A program made the position numbers and the translations under genes. 64,000 nucleotides of DNA, from the NCBI RefSeq assembly GCF_029893085.1, contig NZ_JARXWI010000008.1:148857-212856 (forward strand), read 5' to 3'. Numbering within the stretch: position 1 is the first letter of the stretch; each line of letters begins with the position of its first letter. The notes under the pieces are model-generated. The model was not told the origin of the DNA, searched no databases, and saw nothing but the letters and a program-made list of their open reading frames with translations. The stretch comes from Parabacteroides sp. PFB2-10. Its GTDB lineage: Bacteria; Bacteroidota; Bacteroidia; Bacteroidales; Tannerellaceae. This document shows positions 1 through 8,798 of this stretch, in pieces.

Positions 1-924
1 GGTCGTAAAAGCAAATTTGGGAATATACACCTTCCAGCCAAAGCGTTTGGCATGATCCAGGAAGGCGTCGCGTAAACCGGAGTTGGCCGAAACACCACCG
101 GCCACCGCTACCTCCTTAATACCGGTATCTTTTGCCGCTTTGCGGAGCTTATCCATCAGGATATCCACCACCGTAGCCTGCAGGGAGGCACAGAGATCCC
201 GCTGGTTCTTTTCGATAAACTCGGGATCCTCTTTCAACGCGTCGCGCAAGGTGTAGAGAAAAGATGTCTTCAATCCGCTGAAGCTGTAGTCGTAACCCGG
301 AATATGCGGCTTGCTGAAGCGGAAAGCTTTCGGGTTGCCTTCGTTGGCCAGGCGGTTCACCACCGGCCCTCCCGGATAGCCCAATCCCATCACTTTCGCA
401 CACTTATCGAACGCTTCGCCGGCCGCATCATCGATAGTCTGCCCGATCACCTCCATATCCTTATAGCTATTCACCTTGATAATCTGGGAATTTCCACCCG
501 AAACCAACAGGCAAAGGAAAGGATAGCCGGGCTGGTTATCATCATCGGGCGTTTCTTTGATGAAATGCGCCAATACGTGCGCCTGCAAATGATTCACCTC
601 GATCATCGGAATATCGAGTGACATTGCCAGCCCTTTGGCAAAAGAGGTGCCAACGAGTAAAGAACCCATCAGACCAGGGCCACGGGTAAAAGCGATGGCG
701 CTTAATTCCGACCGGTCGATGCCGGCACGCTTGATGGCCTCGGCCACCACCGGGATGATATTTTGCTGGTGCGCTCGCGAAGCCAACTCCGGCACGACCC
801 CACCGTATGCCTCATGCACAGCTTGCCCGGCAATCACGTTCGAGAGCATCACCCCGTCACGAATAACAGAGGCCGACGTATCATCACACGAAGATTCAAT
901 TCCTAATATGGTTATATGACGCAT
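1..924 (-). CDS. tsaD: tRNA N6-adenosine threonylcarbamoyltransferase TsaD (partial)
   Basis: The product transfers the threonylcarbamoyl group to A37 of ANN-decoding tRNAs (t6A) together with TsaB/TsaE. Reading from the ATG at 922-924, the protein starts MRHITILGIESSCDDTS, the classic TsaD N-terminus. It carries the metal-binding HEAYGGVVPE and HLQAHVLA segments and the nucleotide-site run LLVSGGNSQI. The frame is open to base 1, giving 308 codons; the family is about 340 residues, so roughly the last 30 residues lie outside the window. A purine-rich RBS (GGAGAA) precedes the start. The gene is divergent from the TamB-like gene. Identity is firm; only the C-terminus is unseen. Confidence 0.95.
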   Translation of the reverse strand, partial: MRHITILGIESSCDDTSASVIRDGVMLSNVIAGQAVHEAYGGVVPELASRAHQQNIIPVVAEAIKRAGIDRSELSAIAFTRGPGLMGSLLVGTSFAKGLAMSLDIPMIEVNHLQAHVLAHFIKETPDDDNQPGYPFLCLLVSGGNSQIIKVNSYKDMEVIGQTIDDAAGEAFDKCAKVMGLGYPGGPVVNRLANEGNPKAFRFSKPHIPGYDYSFSGLKTSFLYTLRDALKEDPEFIEKNQRDLCASLQATVVDILMDKLRKAAKDTGIKEVAVAGGVSANSGLRDAFLDHAKRFGWKVYIPKFAFTT

Positions 925-974
925 ATATTCTCCTTTTTTCATGCAAATTAACGAAATCTATATCGATAATATCG

Positions 975-982
975 TAGATTTG
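975..982 (+). promoter_or_regulatory. -7 box for the TamB-like gene
   Basis: TAGATTTG is an exact match to the Bacteroidetes -7 consensus TAnnTTTG. Transcription would start near 987, about 17 nt before an ATT codon preceded by AAGGAAAAGAG. That fits a start near 1004 better than the first canonical codon at 1094. Confidence 0.6.
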
Positions 983-1003
983 CAGTTAAAATAAGGAAAA
1001 GAG

Positions 1004-4000
1004 ATTAGAGGATTAAAATACATAGTTGTTACACTACTTATCCTCCTTTGGATATTTTATGCTCTTCCGGCCATTCTGGTAAACATTCCCTACGTGCAAC
1101 GTCAGATTACGGAGGTTACTAAGCATGAGTTGTCGGACTATCTGGGTGTGCCTGTCCGGATCGAACGTATCGGCATCGACTGGATCAATCGTTTAACACT
1201 CGAGGGCGTCGCGTTGGAAGACCAAGCGGGTCAGCCGATGATCGAGGCCAATCATCTCTCTGCTGGTTTCAAAATTATACCTTTCCTACAAGGCAAGTTT
1301 GTATTCACCACCGTTCGCCTCTTCGGTTTCAACCTCTATCTGAACAAACAGCAACCCGACGACAAGCTCAATCTGCAATTCCTGATCGATGCGTTCGCCA
1401 GCCGCGACACACTAAAAAAGGAGCCGACCATCGATTTGCGCCTCAACTCGGTCTTGTTGCGGCAGGGCAACGTGAGTTATCACGTGCAGAGCGAACGGAA
1501 AACCACCGGCGTTTTCAATGCAAAACACATCGATATTGACAACATCAGCGCCAATATCTCCCTGAAGGTATTCAACAAAGACAGTATCAACGCGCAGGTA
1601 AAGAAATTGAGTTTCGACGAATCTTCGGGCTTCTCGCTCGACAGACTCTCGATGAATATCATTGGTAACCGCGACAGCGCCAACATCGATCAGTTCGAAG
1701 TGCGACTGCCTAATTCGCTCTTGAAGATCGACAAAGCCACCATGGGCACGGCAACGATCGAAGGGGTCGCCTCGTTTCTGAACAATGCGCCATTGGAACT
1801 CAGTATAGCTCCGTCGCGTGTTTGCCTGAAAGACCTGTCAGCCTTTATTCCTGCCTTTTCCCATTTTACCGATACCGTACAGCTCTCTGCCAATGCCTCG
1901 GGTACGATCAATAACATTAACCTGAGACATCTGCGCATCAGGCAACCCGACAAAATGCAGTTCGACGGGCAGATGGATCTGCGAGGCATCACGAATTCGG
2001 AAGAGACCTATGTGTTCGGAAAGGTCAACCAGATGTATGTCACGCCGGAAGGCCTGTTAGGCTTAGTAAACAACCTCTATGCGGAGCCTATCGCCATCCC
2101 TGAGCCGGTTAAACGACTGGGTACAATCCGCTTTACCGGTGAGATATCGGGCTTCTTCGATAACCTGGTTGCCTTCGGGGTATTCAACTCCTCCATCGGC
2201 TCCATCCAGACGGATATGTTGTTTGGTCGTGATAAGGAGAACCATATCGCTGCCTTTCTGAGAGGAAAAGCTATCTCTTCTGAATTGGCCATCCACGATC
2301 TTTTCCCCGAAAACAATCCATACGGAAATGGGCGTTTCGATATAGCCATCGATGCCAGTAAACCGGTCGACGGCCATTTCAGGGGAAAGATCATAGGAAA
2401 CATCAGCGAGATCGACTACAGGGGCTACCAATATGAGAACATCCTCCTCTCCGGGAATTTTCAAAACAACGGATTCGACGGCACCATAGAGGTGAATGAC
2501 CCGAACGGCTATTTCCTGGCCGAAGGGATGTTCGAGGATAATGGGCAACACTCCATCTTCAATTTCACGGCCGACCTGCGCCATTTCCGCCCCGACAAAC
2601 TGAATCTTTCCAGCAAATACGAAGAACCGGAGATATCCTTTTCCCTCCAAGCCGACTTTACGGGGAATAAATTCGACAATATGGAAGGGAACGTACGCGT
2701 TGACAGCCTCTCCATAGGAACCAAACCCAGCAATTTTCTATTAGAGACGTTGGAAATTGAGGCCTTGGGACATGCCGACGACCGCCGGGTAAAGATATCC
2801 TCCGACCTGTTGAACGGGGAGATTGCCGGTGCCTATTCGTTCCAGACCATGCTGCCGAGTATCAACAAAACGTTTGAACTCTACCTGCCTTCCCTGATCA
2901 AACTGACCAAAAAGCAGACCCGGGTAAATGAAAACAATTTCTCGGTTTACCTGACCCTGAACAATACCGAAAAGCTCTCGCAAACACTGCTTTTGCCTTT
3001 TACGGCCCTGGAAGATGTAGTTATCAGCGGATATTATAACAACCAGTACGATAAGTTCCGCCTCGAAGCCTATCTGCCCCGGTTTGATGTGGCTGGATCG
3101 TCGTTTGAAGCGGGTTATCTGATCGCTCAGAATGAAGGCGAGAAGGTAGATCTCCAGGTGAAAGCTACCCTGTTCAACCGTAAGGGCATTCGCAATCAGC
3201 TCGATCTGCAAGCCGATGCGGCAGACAATTTAATCAACACCCGCATCCAATGGTTCAACAATAAAGAAGAGCTCTTTAGTGCCGACCTATCGACTTCTAC
3301 CCTCTTTGTCGAAGAAGAGAACGAACGCGGACGGCCGGAACTGCGAACAGAGATCTCGATCCATGAAAGCCCGGTGTTCGTGAGTGACTCCGCCTGGCAT
3401 ATACAACCAGCATCGATCACAGTTCAAAATGGCAAGATTGACATCGACAATTTCATCTTCACCCACGAAGACCAATACATACACCTCGACGGACTTATTT
3501 CACACGACATACAAGACTCCCTGCACCTGGATCTGCAGGACATCGAACTGGAATATATTTTCGACATACTCAATATCCCTGTTCTGCAGTTTGCCGGGCG
3601 GGCTACCGGCAGTTTCGTAATCAACGACATCTACGAAAGCCGCATATTGAATACCGACCTGACCGTCGAAGACTTCTCATTCAACCAGACCAATTTCGGA
3701 AAACTGAACCTCTACAGCGAATGGGACGAGATGCAGCAAGGTATCCTCATGCTTGGTTCCATCTATAAAAACGACAGCACCTGGACGGATGTGAACGGAT
3801 ATATCTACCCTATCAAACCCAAAGAGGGGTTGTCATTGCGCTTCGATGCCAATGATATCGATATCTCCTTCCTGCAACCCTTCCTCGATAATGTGGCAAC
3901 CAATGTGAAAGGACGGGGATTTGGACACGCCCACCTCTTCGGCTCTTTCAAGGATATCACGGTCGAAGGCGATGTTTATGTGAAAGACGCCGGCTTGGGC

Positions 4001-5467
4001 ATCGAATTCCTGAATACCTATTACACCTTCTCCGACTCTATTCACATGGATCCCCACAATATCCGGGCGAAAGGAGTCACCTTATACGATAAACACAACA
4101 ACACCGCGAAGCTCGATCTCACGTTCAACCACACCAGCTTCCGCGATTTCAACTTCCTGGCCGACATACAGGCCACCAATATGCTTTTGTATGACCACAC
4201 CGAACGGACAAGCCCTGTCATTTACGGAACGGCTTTCGGCAGCGGGACGGCACGCATAAGCGGAAACGAAAAGGTGGTCGACTTCGATATCAATATGCGC
4301 AACGAGGCCAATACCTCTGTCGGATTTAACTTTATGACAAGTACGGCTTCGACCGCTTACGACTTTATTACCTTTATCGACAAGAACAATCCCGACTCCA
4401 TCGCGGGAGAGACAAACGAGAATAAAAACGGCCTCCCTTCGTTTGTCACCAATGAAGGCACCGAGATACGCATGAATGCGCAGGTCGATATCACCCCGGA
4501 GGCAACGATCGAACTGGTGATGGATCCCATTGCCGGCGACAGGATTAAAGGAAAAGGAAGCGGCAGTGTGCAGATACAATACGGCACCCGGTCGGATCTT
4601 CGCATGTATGGCGGTGCCAACATTCAGGAGGGGAATTACAATTTCAGCCTCCAACAAATCCTTTACCGCGACTTTAAAATACGCGAAGGCAGTACGATCA
4701 GCTTCCAGGGAGACCCGATGAATGCCACGCTGGATATCGACGCGATCTATAGCCTGACAGCCAATATCGGCGATCTTGACCAGGGACTGTTGCGCGAAAG
4801 CGACCGCGCCAATATACCGGTCAATTGCGTATTGAACATCGAAGGGCAACTGCAAAGCCCACTGATATCGTTCGATATCGAGCTGCCCAGCTCCAACGAA
4901 GAGATCGAACGGCAGGTGCGTAGCCTGATCGATACGGAGGATCAGATGTCGCGGCAGATTGTTTACCTCCTGGTATTACATAAATTCTATACACCCGATT
5001 ATGTGGTCAACGAATACCGCAGCGGCGACTTCAGTGCTGTTGCCTCATCAGCCATTTCCACGCAGCTCAGCAACATCCTCAACTCCATGACCGACAAGGT
5101 GCAGATCGGCACAAACATACGCACATCCCAAGATGGAGGATTCAACGAAGACACAGAGATCGAAATGCTTCTCTCCAGCCAGCTTCTCGATAATCGGTTG
5201 TTGTTCAACGGCAATTTCGGCTACCGCAACAGCCTGGCTCAACAGAAAAATATATTTGTCGGCGAATTCGACCTTGAGTACAAACTGACCCCCAGCGGGG
5301 AGATACGCCTGAAAGCCTACAATCACGCCAACGATATGTATCAATACCTAAAACAATCGCCCTCCACACAAGGCGTAGGTATTATGTTCAAAAAAGACTT
5401 CACCACCCTGTACGACCTTTTCCACCGAAAAAGAAGGATACAGATACCCTTAAAAATGGAAGAATAA
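1004..5467 (+). CDS. TamB-type translocation/assembly module protein (DUF490)
   Basis: This is a very long (about 1,487 aa) beta-repetitive inner-membrane-anchored protein. It is likely to span the periplasm and help insert outer-membrane proteins or move lipids, as known for TamB/AsmA-like proteins. The C-terminal part (about residues 1250-1450) shows the TamB-domain pattern: GSGSVQIQYG, then FDIELPSSNEE, then a polar strand-rich end. The first canonical start in frame is GTG 1094. The frame is open back to 995, and 1016-1090 encodes a strongly hydrophobic segment (YIVVTLLILLWIFYALPAIL), the signal anchor expected for this family. I therefore place the start at ATT 1004, which has a good RBS and an upstream -7 box. 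A base error or mutation of an ATG is the alternative. No TamA gene is adjacent. Confidence 0.88.
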   Translation: MRGLKYIVVTLLILLWIFYALPAILVNIPYVQRQITEVTKHELSDYLGVPVRIERIGIDWINRLTLEGVALEDQAGQPMIEANHLSAGFKIIPFLQGKFVFTTVRLFGFNLYLNKQQPDDKLNLQFLIDAFASRDTLKKEPTIDLRLNSVLLRQGNVSYHVQSERKTTGVFNAKHIDIDNISANISLKVFNKDSINAQVKKLSFDESSGFSLDRLSMNIIGNRDSANIDQFEVRLPNSLLKIDKATMGTATIEGVASFLNNAPLELSIAPSRVCLKDLSAFIPAFSHFTDTVQLSANASGTINNINLRHLRIRQPDKMQFDGQMDLRGITNSEETYVFGKVNQMYVTPEGLLGLVNNLYAEPIAIPEPVKRLGTIRFTGEISGFFDNLVAFGVFNSSIGSIQTDMLFGRDKENHIAAFLRGKAISSELAIHDLFPENNPYGNGRFDIAIDASKPVDGHFRGKIIGNISEIDYRGYQYENILLSGNFQNNGFDGTIEVNDPNGYFLAEGMFEDNGQHSIFNFTADLRHFRPDKLNLSSKYEEPEISFSLQADFTGNKFDNMEGNVRVDSLSIGTKPSNFLLETLEIEALGHADDRRVKISSDLLNGEIAGAYSFQTMLPSINKTFELYLPSLIKLTKKQTRVNENNFSVYLTLNNTEKLSQTLLLPFTALEDVVISGYYNNQYDKFRLEAYLPRFDVAGSSFEAGYLIAQNEGEKVDLQVKATLFNRKGIRNQLDLQADAADNLINTRIQWFNNKEELFSADLSTSTLFVEEENERGRPELRTEISIHESPVFVSDSAWHIQPASITVQNGKIDIDNFIFTHEDQYIHLDGLISHDIQDSLHLDLQDIELEYIFDILNIPVLQFAGRATGSFVINDIYESRILNTDLTVEDFSFNQTNFGKLNLYSEWDEMQQGILMLGSIYKNDSTWTDVNGYIYPIKPKEGLSLRFDANDIDISFLQPFLDNVATNVKGRGFGHAHLFGSFKDITVEGDVYVKDAGLGIEFLNTYYTFSDSIHMDPHNIRAKGVTLYDKHNNTAKLDLTFNHTSFRDFNFLADIQATNMLLYDHTERTSPVIYGTAFGSGTARISGNEKVVDFDINMRNEANTSVGFNFMTSTASTAYDFITFIDKNNPDSIAGETNENKNGLPSFVTNEGTEIRMNAQVDITPEATIELVMDPIAGDRIKGKGSGSVQIQYGTRSDLRMYGGANIQEGNYNFSLQQILYRDFKIREGSTISFQGDPMNATLDIDAIYSLTANIGDLDQGLLRESDRANIPVNCVLNIEGQLQSPLISFDIELPSSNEEIERQVRSLIDTEDQMSRQIVYLLVLHKFYTPDYVVNEYRSGDFSAVASSAISTQLSNILNSMTDKVQIGTNIRTSQDGGFNEDTEIEMLLSSQLLDNRLLFNGNFGYRNSLAQQKNIFVGEFDLEYKLTPSGEIRLKAYNHANDMYQYLKQSPSTQGVGIMFKKDFTTLYDLFHRKRRIQIPLKMEE

Positions 5468-5477
5468 GAAAATCGAC

Positions 5478-5626
5478 GTGTAAGCAAGACTACCCCTTTT
5501 TAACTAAAAACACCCCCCTATTGCTTACACTTCAAATGTTAACAAATACTAACCCCCGGGAGTTTGTTCGCAAAGTCCTGCCTTTTTGGAAAAAAAGTCC
5601 CGCGGTTTTGACAAAATGTCAATCGG
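5478..5626 (+). repeat. Diverged copy of the dispersed structured repeat (copy F)
   Basis: The copy opens with perfect 10-bp arms GTGTAAGCAA (5478-5487) and TTGCTTACAC (5521-5530). A CCCGGGAGTTTG core, an AAAGTCCTGCCTTTTT segment and a TTGACAAAATGTCAA palindrome follow. The order matches the reverse complement of the four well-conserved copies and the copy at 8602-8734. It lies upstream of the topB promoter, in the same direction as topB. Confidence 0.65.
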
Positions 5627-5683
5627 CAATCGGACGGCTGCCGACATCATCCTGAAGAAAATACGACATTATAAAGAAAACAC

Positions 5684-5691
5684 TACCTTTG
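5684..5691 (+). promoter_or_regulatory. -7 box for topB
   Basis: TACCTTTG matches TAnnTTTG exactly and lies 25 nt upstream of the topB ATG. The leader carries an AGGAGA ribosome-binding site just before the start. Confidence 0.65.
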
Positions 5692-5716
5692 CTCTTCGAA
5701 TCAAAGAGACAGGAGA

Positions 5717-7759
5717 ATGAAAGTATGTATTGCGGAAAAGCCCAGCGTTGCCCGTGAAATAGCTGAAGTATTAGGCGCACGCCAACGCATGGATGGCTAT
5801 ATTGAAGGGAATGGATACCAGGTGACCTGGACATTCGGCCATTTGTGTACCCTGAAAGAACCGCATGATTATACGGATGCATGGCGTAGCTGGAATCTAT
5901 CCTCCCTGCCTATGATCCCTCCCCGCTTCGGCATTAAACTGATCAGTAACCCCAGTTATGAAAAACAATTTTCCGTCATCGAGAAGCTGATCCAAAACGC
6001 CGAAATGGTGATCAACTGCGGGGATGCCGGACAGGAAGGAGAATTGATCCAACGTTGGGTCATGCAAAAAGCGGGATGCAAATGCCCTGTCTACCGTCTC
6101 TGGATCTCCTCCTTAACGGAAGAGGCTATCCGAGAAGGGTTCAAGTCGTTGCATAAGGAATCAGACTACCAGCGCCTGTATGAAGCAGGGCTTTCGCGCG
6201 CCATCGGCGACTGGCTATTGGGCATGAATGCTACCCGTCTTTACACGATTCGCTATGGGCAGAACAAACAGGTACTCTCTATCGGACGCGTGCAAACACC
6301 CACATTAGCATTGATTGTCAATCGCCAGGCCGAAATAGAAAACTTCACACCCGAACCGTTCTGGGAACTGAAAACCATCTACCGCAACACCACTTTTTCA
6401 TCGACAAAAGGCAAATTTTCCAAACAGGAAGAGGGAGAAGAATTCCTGAAAACGGTTGAAAACAGTGATTTCACCGTAACGGATGTCTCGAAAAAGAACG
6501 GAAAAGAATATGCACCCCGCCTGTTCGACCTCACCTCCCTGCAGGTCGAGTGCAATAAAAAGTTTTCACTTTCCGCCGACGACACATTAAAGACCATTCA
6601 ATCGCTTTACGAGAAAAAGATAACAACCTACCCGCGTGTAGACACCACCTTCCTGAGCGACGACATCTACCCGAAGATTCCGCAGACATTGAAAGGAATG
6701 ACCGGCTACGCCGAACTGACAGCACCACTTCTGGCCGGAGGGAAAATACCCAAGAGCAAACGGGTGTTCGACAACGCGAAGGTAACCGACCACCACGCCA
6801 TTATACCAACAGGGATGCCGGCAAACCACCTGAGCGACAACGAACAAAAGGTGTACGACCTGGTTGCCCGACGGTTTATCGCGGCCTTTTATCCGGATTG
6901 CGACATTGCTACCACCACGGTGATGGGGAAAGTGGAGAAGGTGGAGTTTAAAGTAACCGGAAAACAAATCCTGAAGCCGGGCTGGCGGACGGTATTCGGA
7001 ACGGAAGAAAAAGATCCCGAGAAAGAGGGAGCCGAAGAAGAGGTAAGCGTACTCCCTGCTTTTACCGTAGGCGAAAGCGGCTCGCATCAGCCGATACTGA
7101 AAGAGAGCTGGACGCAACCCCCCAAGCCCTATACGGAAGCAACCTTGCTCCGGGCGATGGAAACGGCCGGTAAATTAGTCGACAACGAAGAGTTGCGCGA
7201 TGCCTTGAAAGAGAATGGCATAGGACGTCCATCCACCCGGGCAGCCATTATTGAAACATTGTTCAAACGCAACTACATCCATAAACAACGTAAAAGCCTG
7301 TTGCCCACCGCCACCGGCCGGGAACTGATCGGCACGATAAAAGAGGAACTGCTCAAAAGTGCCGAATTGACCGGACTATGGGAAAAGAAATTGCGCCAGA
7401 TAGAGAAAGGCACCTACGAAGCACGCACCTTTCTGGATGAATTAAAAGAGCTGGTCTATCAGGTAGTAGCCAATGTTCTTTCAGCTCCGGCCACACAAAC
7501 CATTACGCTGACCGACCCCAACGAGTCGAAAAAGAAAAAGACTACCAAAAAGCCTCAGACAGAGCAAAAAGCAACTGCTCCGGCAAAGGCGATCTGTCCG
7601 GTTTGTGGCAAGGGAAATATACTTAGAGGGAAAACGGCATATGGTTGCGCAGAATATAAAAACGGCTGCACCTTCCGGCTCGATTATGCGGTCTATGGAG
7701 AGAACCTTTCTGAGGAAGAATTGATCAAGCTATTGAAAGATTGGAAACCAAATGGCTGA
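5717..7759 (+). CDS. topB: DNA topoisomerase III (type IA)
   Basis: The enzyme relaxes and decatenates DNA through single-strand passage. The 680-aa product has an N-terminal Toprim domain beginning MKVCIAEKPSVAREIA, with the acidic metal site in NCGDAGQEGEL. The catalytic tyrosine is Tyr305 in the motif TTYPRVDT. The type IA core motif ENGIGRPSTRAAIIETL lies near residue 500. After a Lys-rich linker, a single C-terminal zinc-ribbon-like module starts CPVCGKG. Length and order fit chromosomal TopB rather than short conjugative-element versions. It has its own promoter and a strong terminator, so it is probably monocistronic. Confidence 0.95.
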   Translation: MKVCIAEKPSVAREIAEVLGARQRMDGYIEGNGYQVTWTFGHLCTLKEPHDYTDAWRSWNLSSLPMIPPRFGIKLISNPSYEKQFSVIEKLIQNAEMVINCGDAGQEGELIQRWVMQKAGCKCPVYRLWISSLTEEAIREGFKSLHKESDYQRLYEAGLSRAIGDWLLGMNATRLYTIRYGQNKQVLSIGRVQTPTLALIVNRQAEIENFTPEPFWELKTIYRNTTFSSTKGKFSKQEEGEEFLKTVENSDFTVTDVSKKNGKEYAPRLFDLTSLQVECNKKFSLSADDTLKTIQSLYEKKITTYPRVDTTFLSDDIYPKIPQTLKGMTGYAELTAPLLAGGKIPKSKRVFDNAKVTDHHAIIPTGMPANHLSDNEQKVYDLVARRFIAAFYPDCDIATTTVMGKVEKVEFKVTGKQILKPGWRTVFGTEEKDPEKEGAEEEVSVLPAFTVGESGSHQPILKESWTQPPKPYTEATLLRAMETAGKLVDNEELRDALKENGIGRPSTRAAIIETLFKRNYIHKQRKSLLPTATGRELIGTIKEELLKSAELTGLWEKKLRQIEKGTYEARTFLDELKELVYQVVANVLSAPATQTITLTDPNESKKKKTTKKPQTEQKATAPAKAICPVCGKGNILRGKTAYGCAEYKNGCTFRLDYAVYGENLSEEELIKLLKDWKPNG

Positions 7760-7769
7760 AAATATATAA

Positions 7770-7801
7770 GGGTAAGCTTTTCAGCTTACCCCAATTTTTT
7801 T
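7770..7801 (+). terminator. Intrinsic terminator of topB
   Basis: Arms GGGTAAGCT (7770-7778) and AGCTTACCC (7783-7791) close a TTTC loop. An AATTTTTTT run follows. The hairpin overlaps the last codons and the stop codon of the small minus-strand gene. Confidence 0.8.
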
Positions 7802-7971
7802 AATGCACTTGAGAAAGGGATGAATTGTCCTCTTTCCACATGATCCAGACCTACCTCTTCGCGGGTTGATTCCGCGTTTGTTACACTTTCATCTACACGT
7901 TGCAAATCTTGACTCTTCGTCCTCGTTTGCAATTTCCAATCTTCGCCTTTCGTTTTCATCTTCATTTTCAT
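7786..7971 (-). CDS. Small basic protein with antitoxin-like C-terminus (61 aa)
   Basis: A short reading frame that is easily hidden inside a longer open frame crossing the NUDIX gene. The ATG at 7969-7971 opens MKMKMKTKGEDW and the frame stops at 7786. A perfect -7 box (TATCTTTG, 7992-7999 on this strand) lies 20 nt upstream, giving a normal leader. The C-terminal stretch GLDHVERGQFIP followed by SSALKKLG resembles the ends of small type II antitoxins (a 'G-L-x-D/H-I/V-x-x-G-R/Q' turn before a final helix). I do not recognise the N-terminal half, and no toxin is adjacent. The function is therefore not assigned. The gene call rests mainly on the promoter and start geometry. Confidence 0.5.
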   Translation of the reverse strand: MKMKMKTKGEDWKLQTRTKSQDLQRVDESVTNAESTREEVGLDHVERGQFIPFSSALKKLG

Positions 7972-7991
7972 ATTCAGGTTTATATCATTCA

Positions 7992-7999
7992 CAAAGATA
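7992..7999 (-). promoter_or_regulatory. -7 box for the small 61-aa gene
   Basis: The minus strand reads TATCTTTG, an exact TAnnTTTG. It is back to back with the NUDIX promoter box at 8022-8029, so the 22-nt space between the boxes serves divergent transcription. Confidence 0.6.
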
Positions 8000-8021
8000 G
8001 CATAATATTCAAGAGATGAAT

Positions 8022-8029
8022 TATCTTTG
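8022..8029 (+). promoter_or_regulatory. -7 box for the NUDIX gene
   Basis: TATCTTTG, an exact consensus, lies 23 nt before the NUDIX ATG. Confidence 0.6.
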
Positions 8030-8052
8030 ATCTTAAAAAAGGATAAGATTTC

Positions 8053-8565
8053 ATGGAAAATGTTGAATGGTTCCCTTTGGTCGACGAAGCCGGAAAAACA
8101 ATCGGTAAAGCAACGCGCCGGCAATGCCATAACGGAAGTAAACCGCTCCATCCGGTCGTACATCTGCATGTATTTAACTCCTCCGGCGAGCTCTATCTGC
8201 AAAAGCGCCCTATGCACAAAGATATCCAACCCGGCCGATGGGACACAGCCGTTGGCGGGCATGTCGATTATGGGGAAACCATCGAAGAGGCGCTGAGGCG
8301 TGAAGCGGCCGAAGAACTTTCTATCACCGCATTTCATCCGGTTTTTATTTCTCGCTACATTTTTGAATCTTCCATTGAAAAAGAGCTGGTAAACACATTC
8401 TACACCTATTACGACGGCCCGATCAGCCCCAACCCTGACGAACTTGACGGAGGCCGCTTCTGGCCGATTGCCGAAATCGAAGCCGCCTTAGACAAAAAGC
8501 TATTCACCCCTAATTTCGAGAATGAATATCGACAAGTGGTCAGGGTGATCATCCAGGAAAGATAG
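8053..8565 (+). CDS. NUDIX hydrolase (YfcD/IPP-isomerase-like subfamily)
   Basis: A 170-aa single-domain NUDIX protein. The NUDIX box lies at residues 69-91 (GHVDYGETIEEALRREAAEE), with the catalytic REAAEE core intact. The usual Gly of the final 'GU' is Ser here (ELSI). The N-terminal MENVEWFPLVDEAGKTIG and the LQKRP...GRWDTAVGGH layout match the subfamily similar to isopentenyl-diphosphate isomerase and YfcD. The substrate is therefore probably a small diphosphate, but I cannot name it. The gene has its own promoter, and the dispersed repeat follows it. Confidence 0.85.
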   Translation: MENVEWFPLVDEAGKTIGKATRRQCHNGSKPLHPVVHLHVFNSSGELYLQKRPMHKDIQPGRWDTAVGGHVDYGETIEEALRREAAEELSITAFHPVFISRYIFESSIEKELVNTFYTYYDGPISPNPDELDGGRFWPIAEIEAALDKKLFTPNFENEYRQVVRVIIQER

Positions 8566-8601
8566 TTTTTTCACTAAGCGCTTTCATCAAGCGATCTTCA
8601 T

Positions 8602-8734
8602 TTGACAAAATGTAAGCAAAATGGCCCTTTTGCTTTACAATATGATACGTTAAAAAATGTTTCTTCCGGGACTTTTTGAAAAAACTCCCGGGAGTTCGAA
8701 AAAAAAGTCCTGCGTTTTTGACAAAATGTCAAAA
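8602..8734 (+). repeat. Diverged copy of the dispersed structured repeat (copy E)
   Basis: It contains the hairpin GTAAGCAAAA / TTTTGCTTTAC (8612-8638), then GATACGTTAAAAAATG, a CTCCCGGGAG palindrome (8684-8693), AAAGTCCTGCG and the TTGACAAAATGTCAA palindrome. It lies between the NUDIX gene and the promoter of the deaminase gene, reading towards the deaminase. Confidence 0.75.
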
Positions 8735-8763
8735 CGGAAATTGGTAAATCGCTTTGTTGATGT

Positions 8764-8771
8764 TATCTTTG
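8764..8771 (+). promoter_or_regulatory. -7 box for the deaminase-S41-cyclo-ligase operon
   Basis: TATCTTTG, an exact consensus, lies 27 nt before the ATG at 8799 and immediately downstream of repeat copy E. Confidence 0.65.
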
Positions 8772-8798
8772 TCGGTTGATTCGTAAAACGATAGACCA

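Noticed and set aside
7786..8337. 183-codon minus-strand frame across the NUDIX gene
   Set aside because: Its first two-thirds is antisense to a well-supported NUDIX domain. Only its last 61 codons, downstream of a -7 box, look like a gene.
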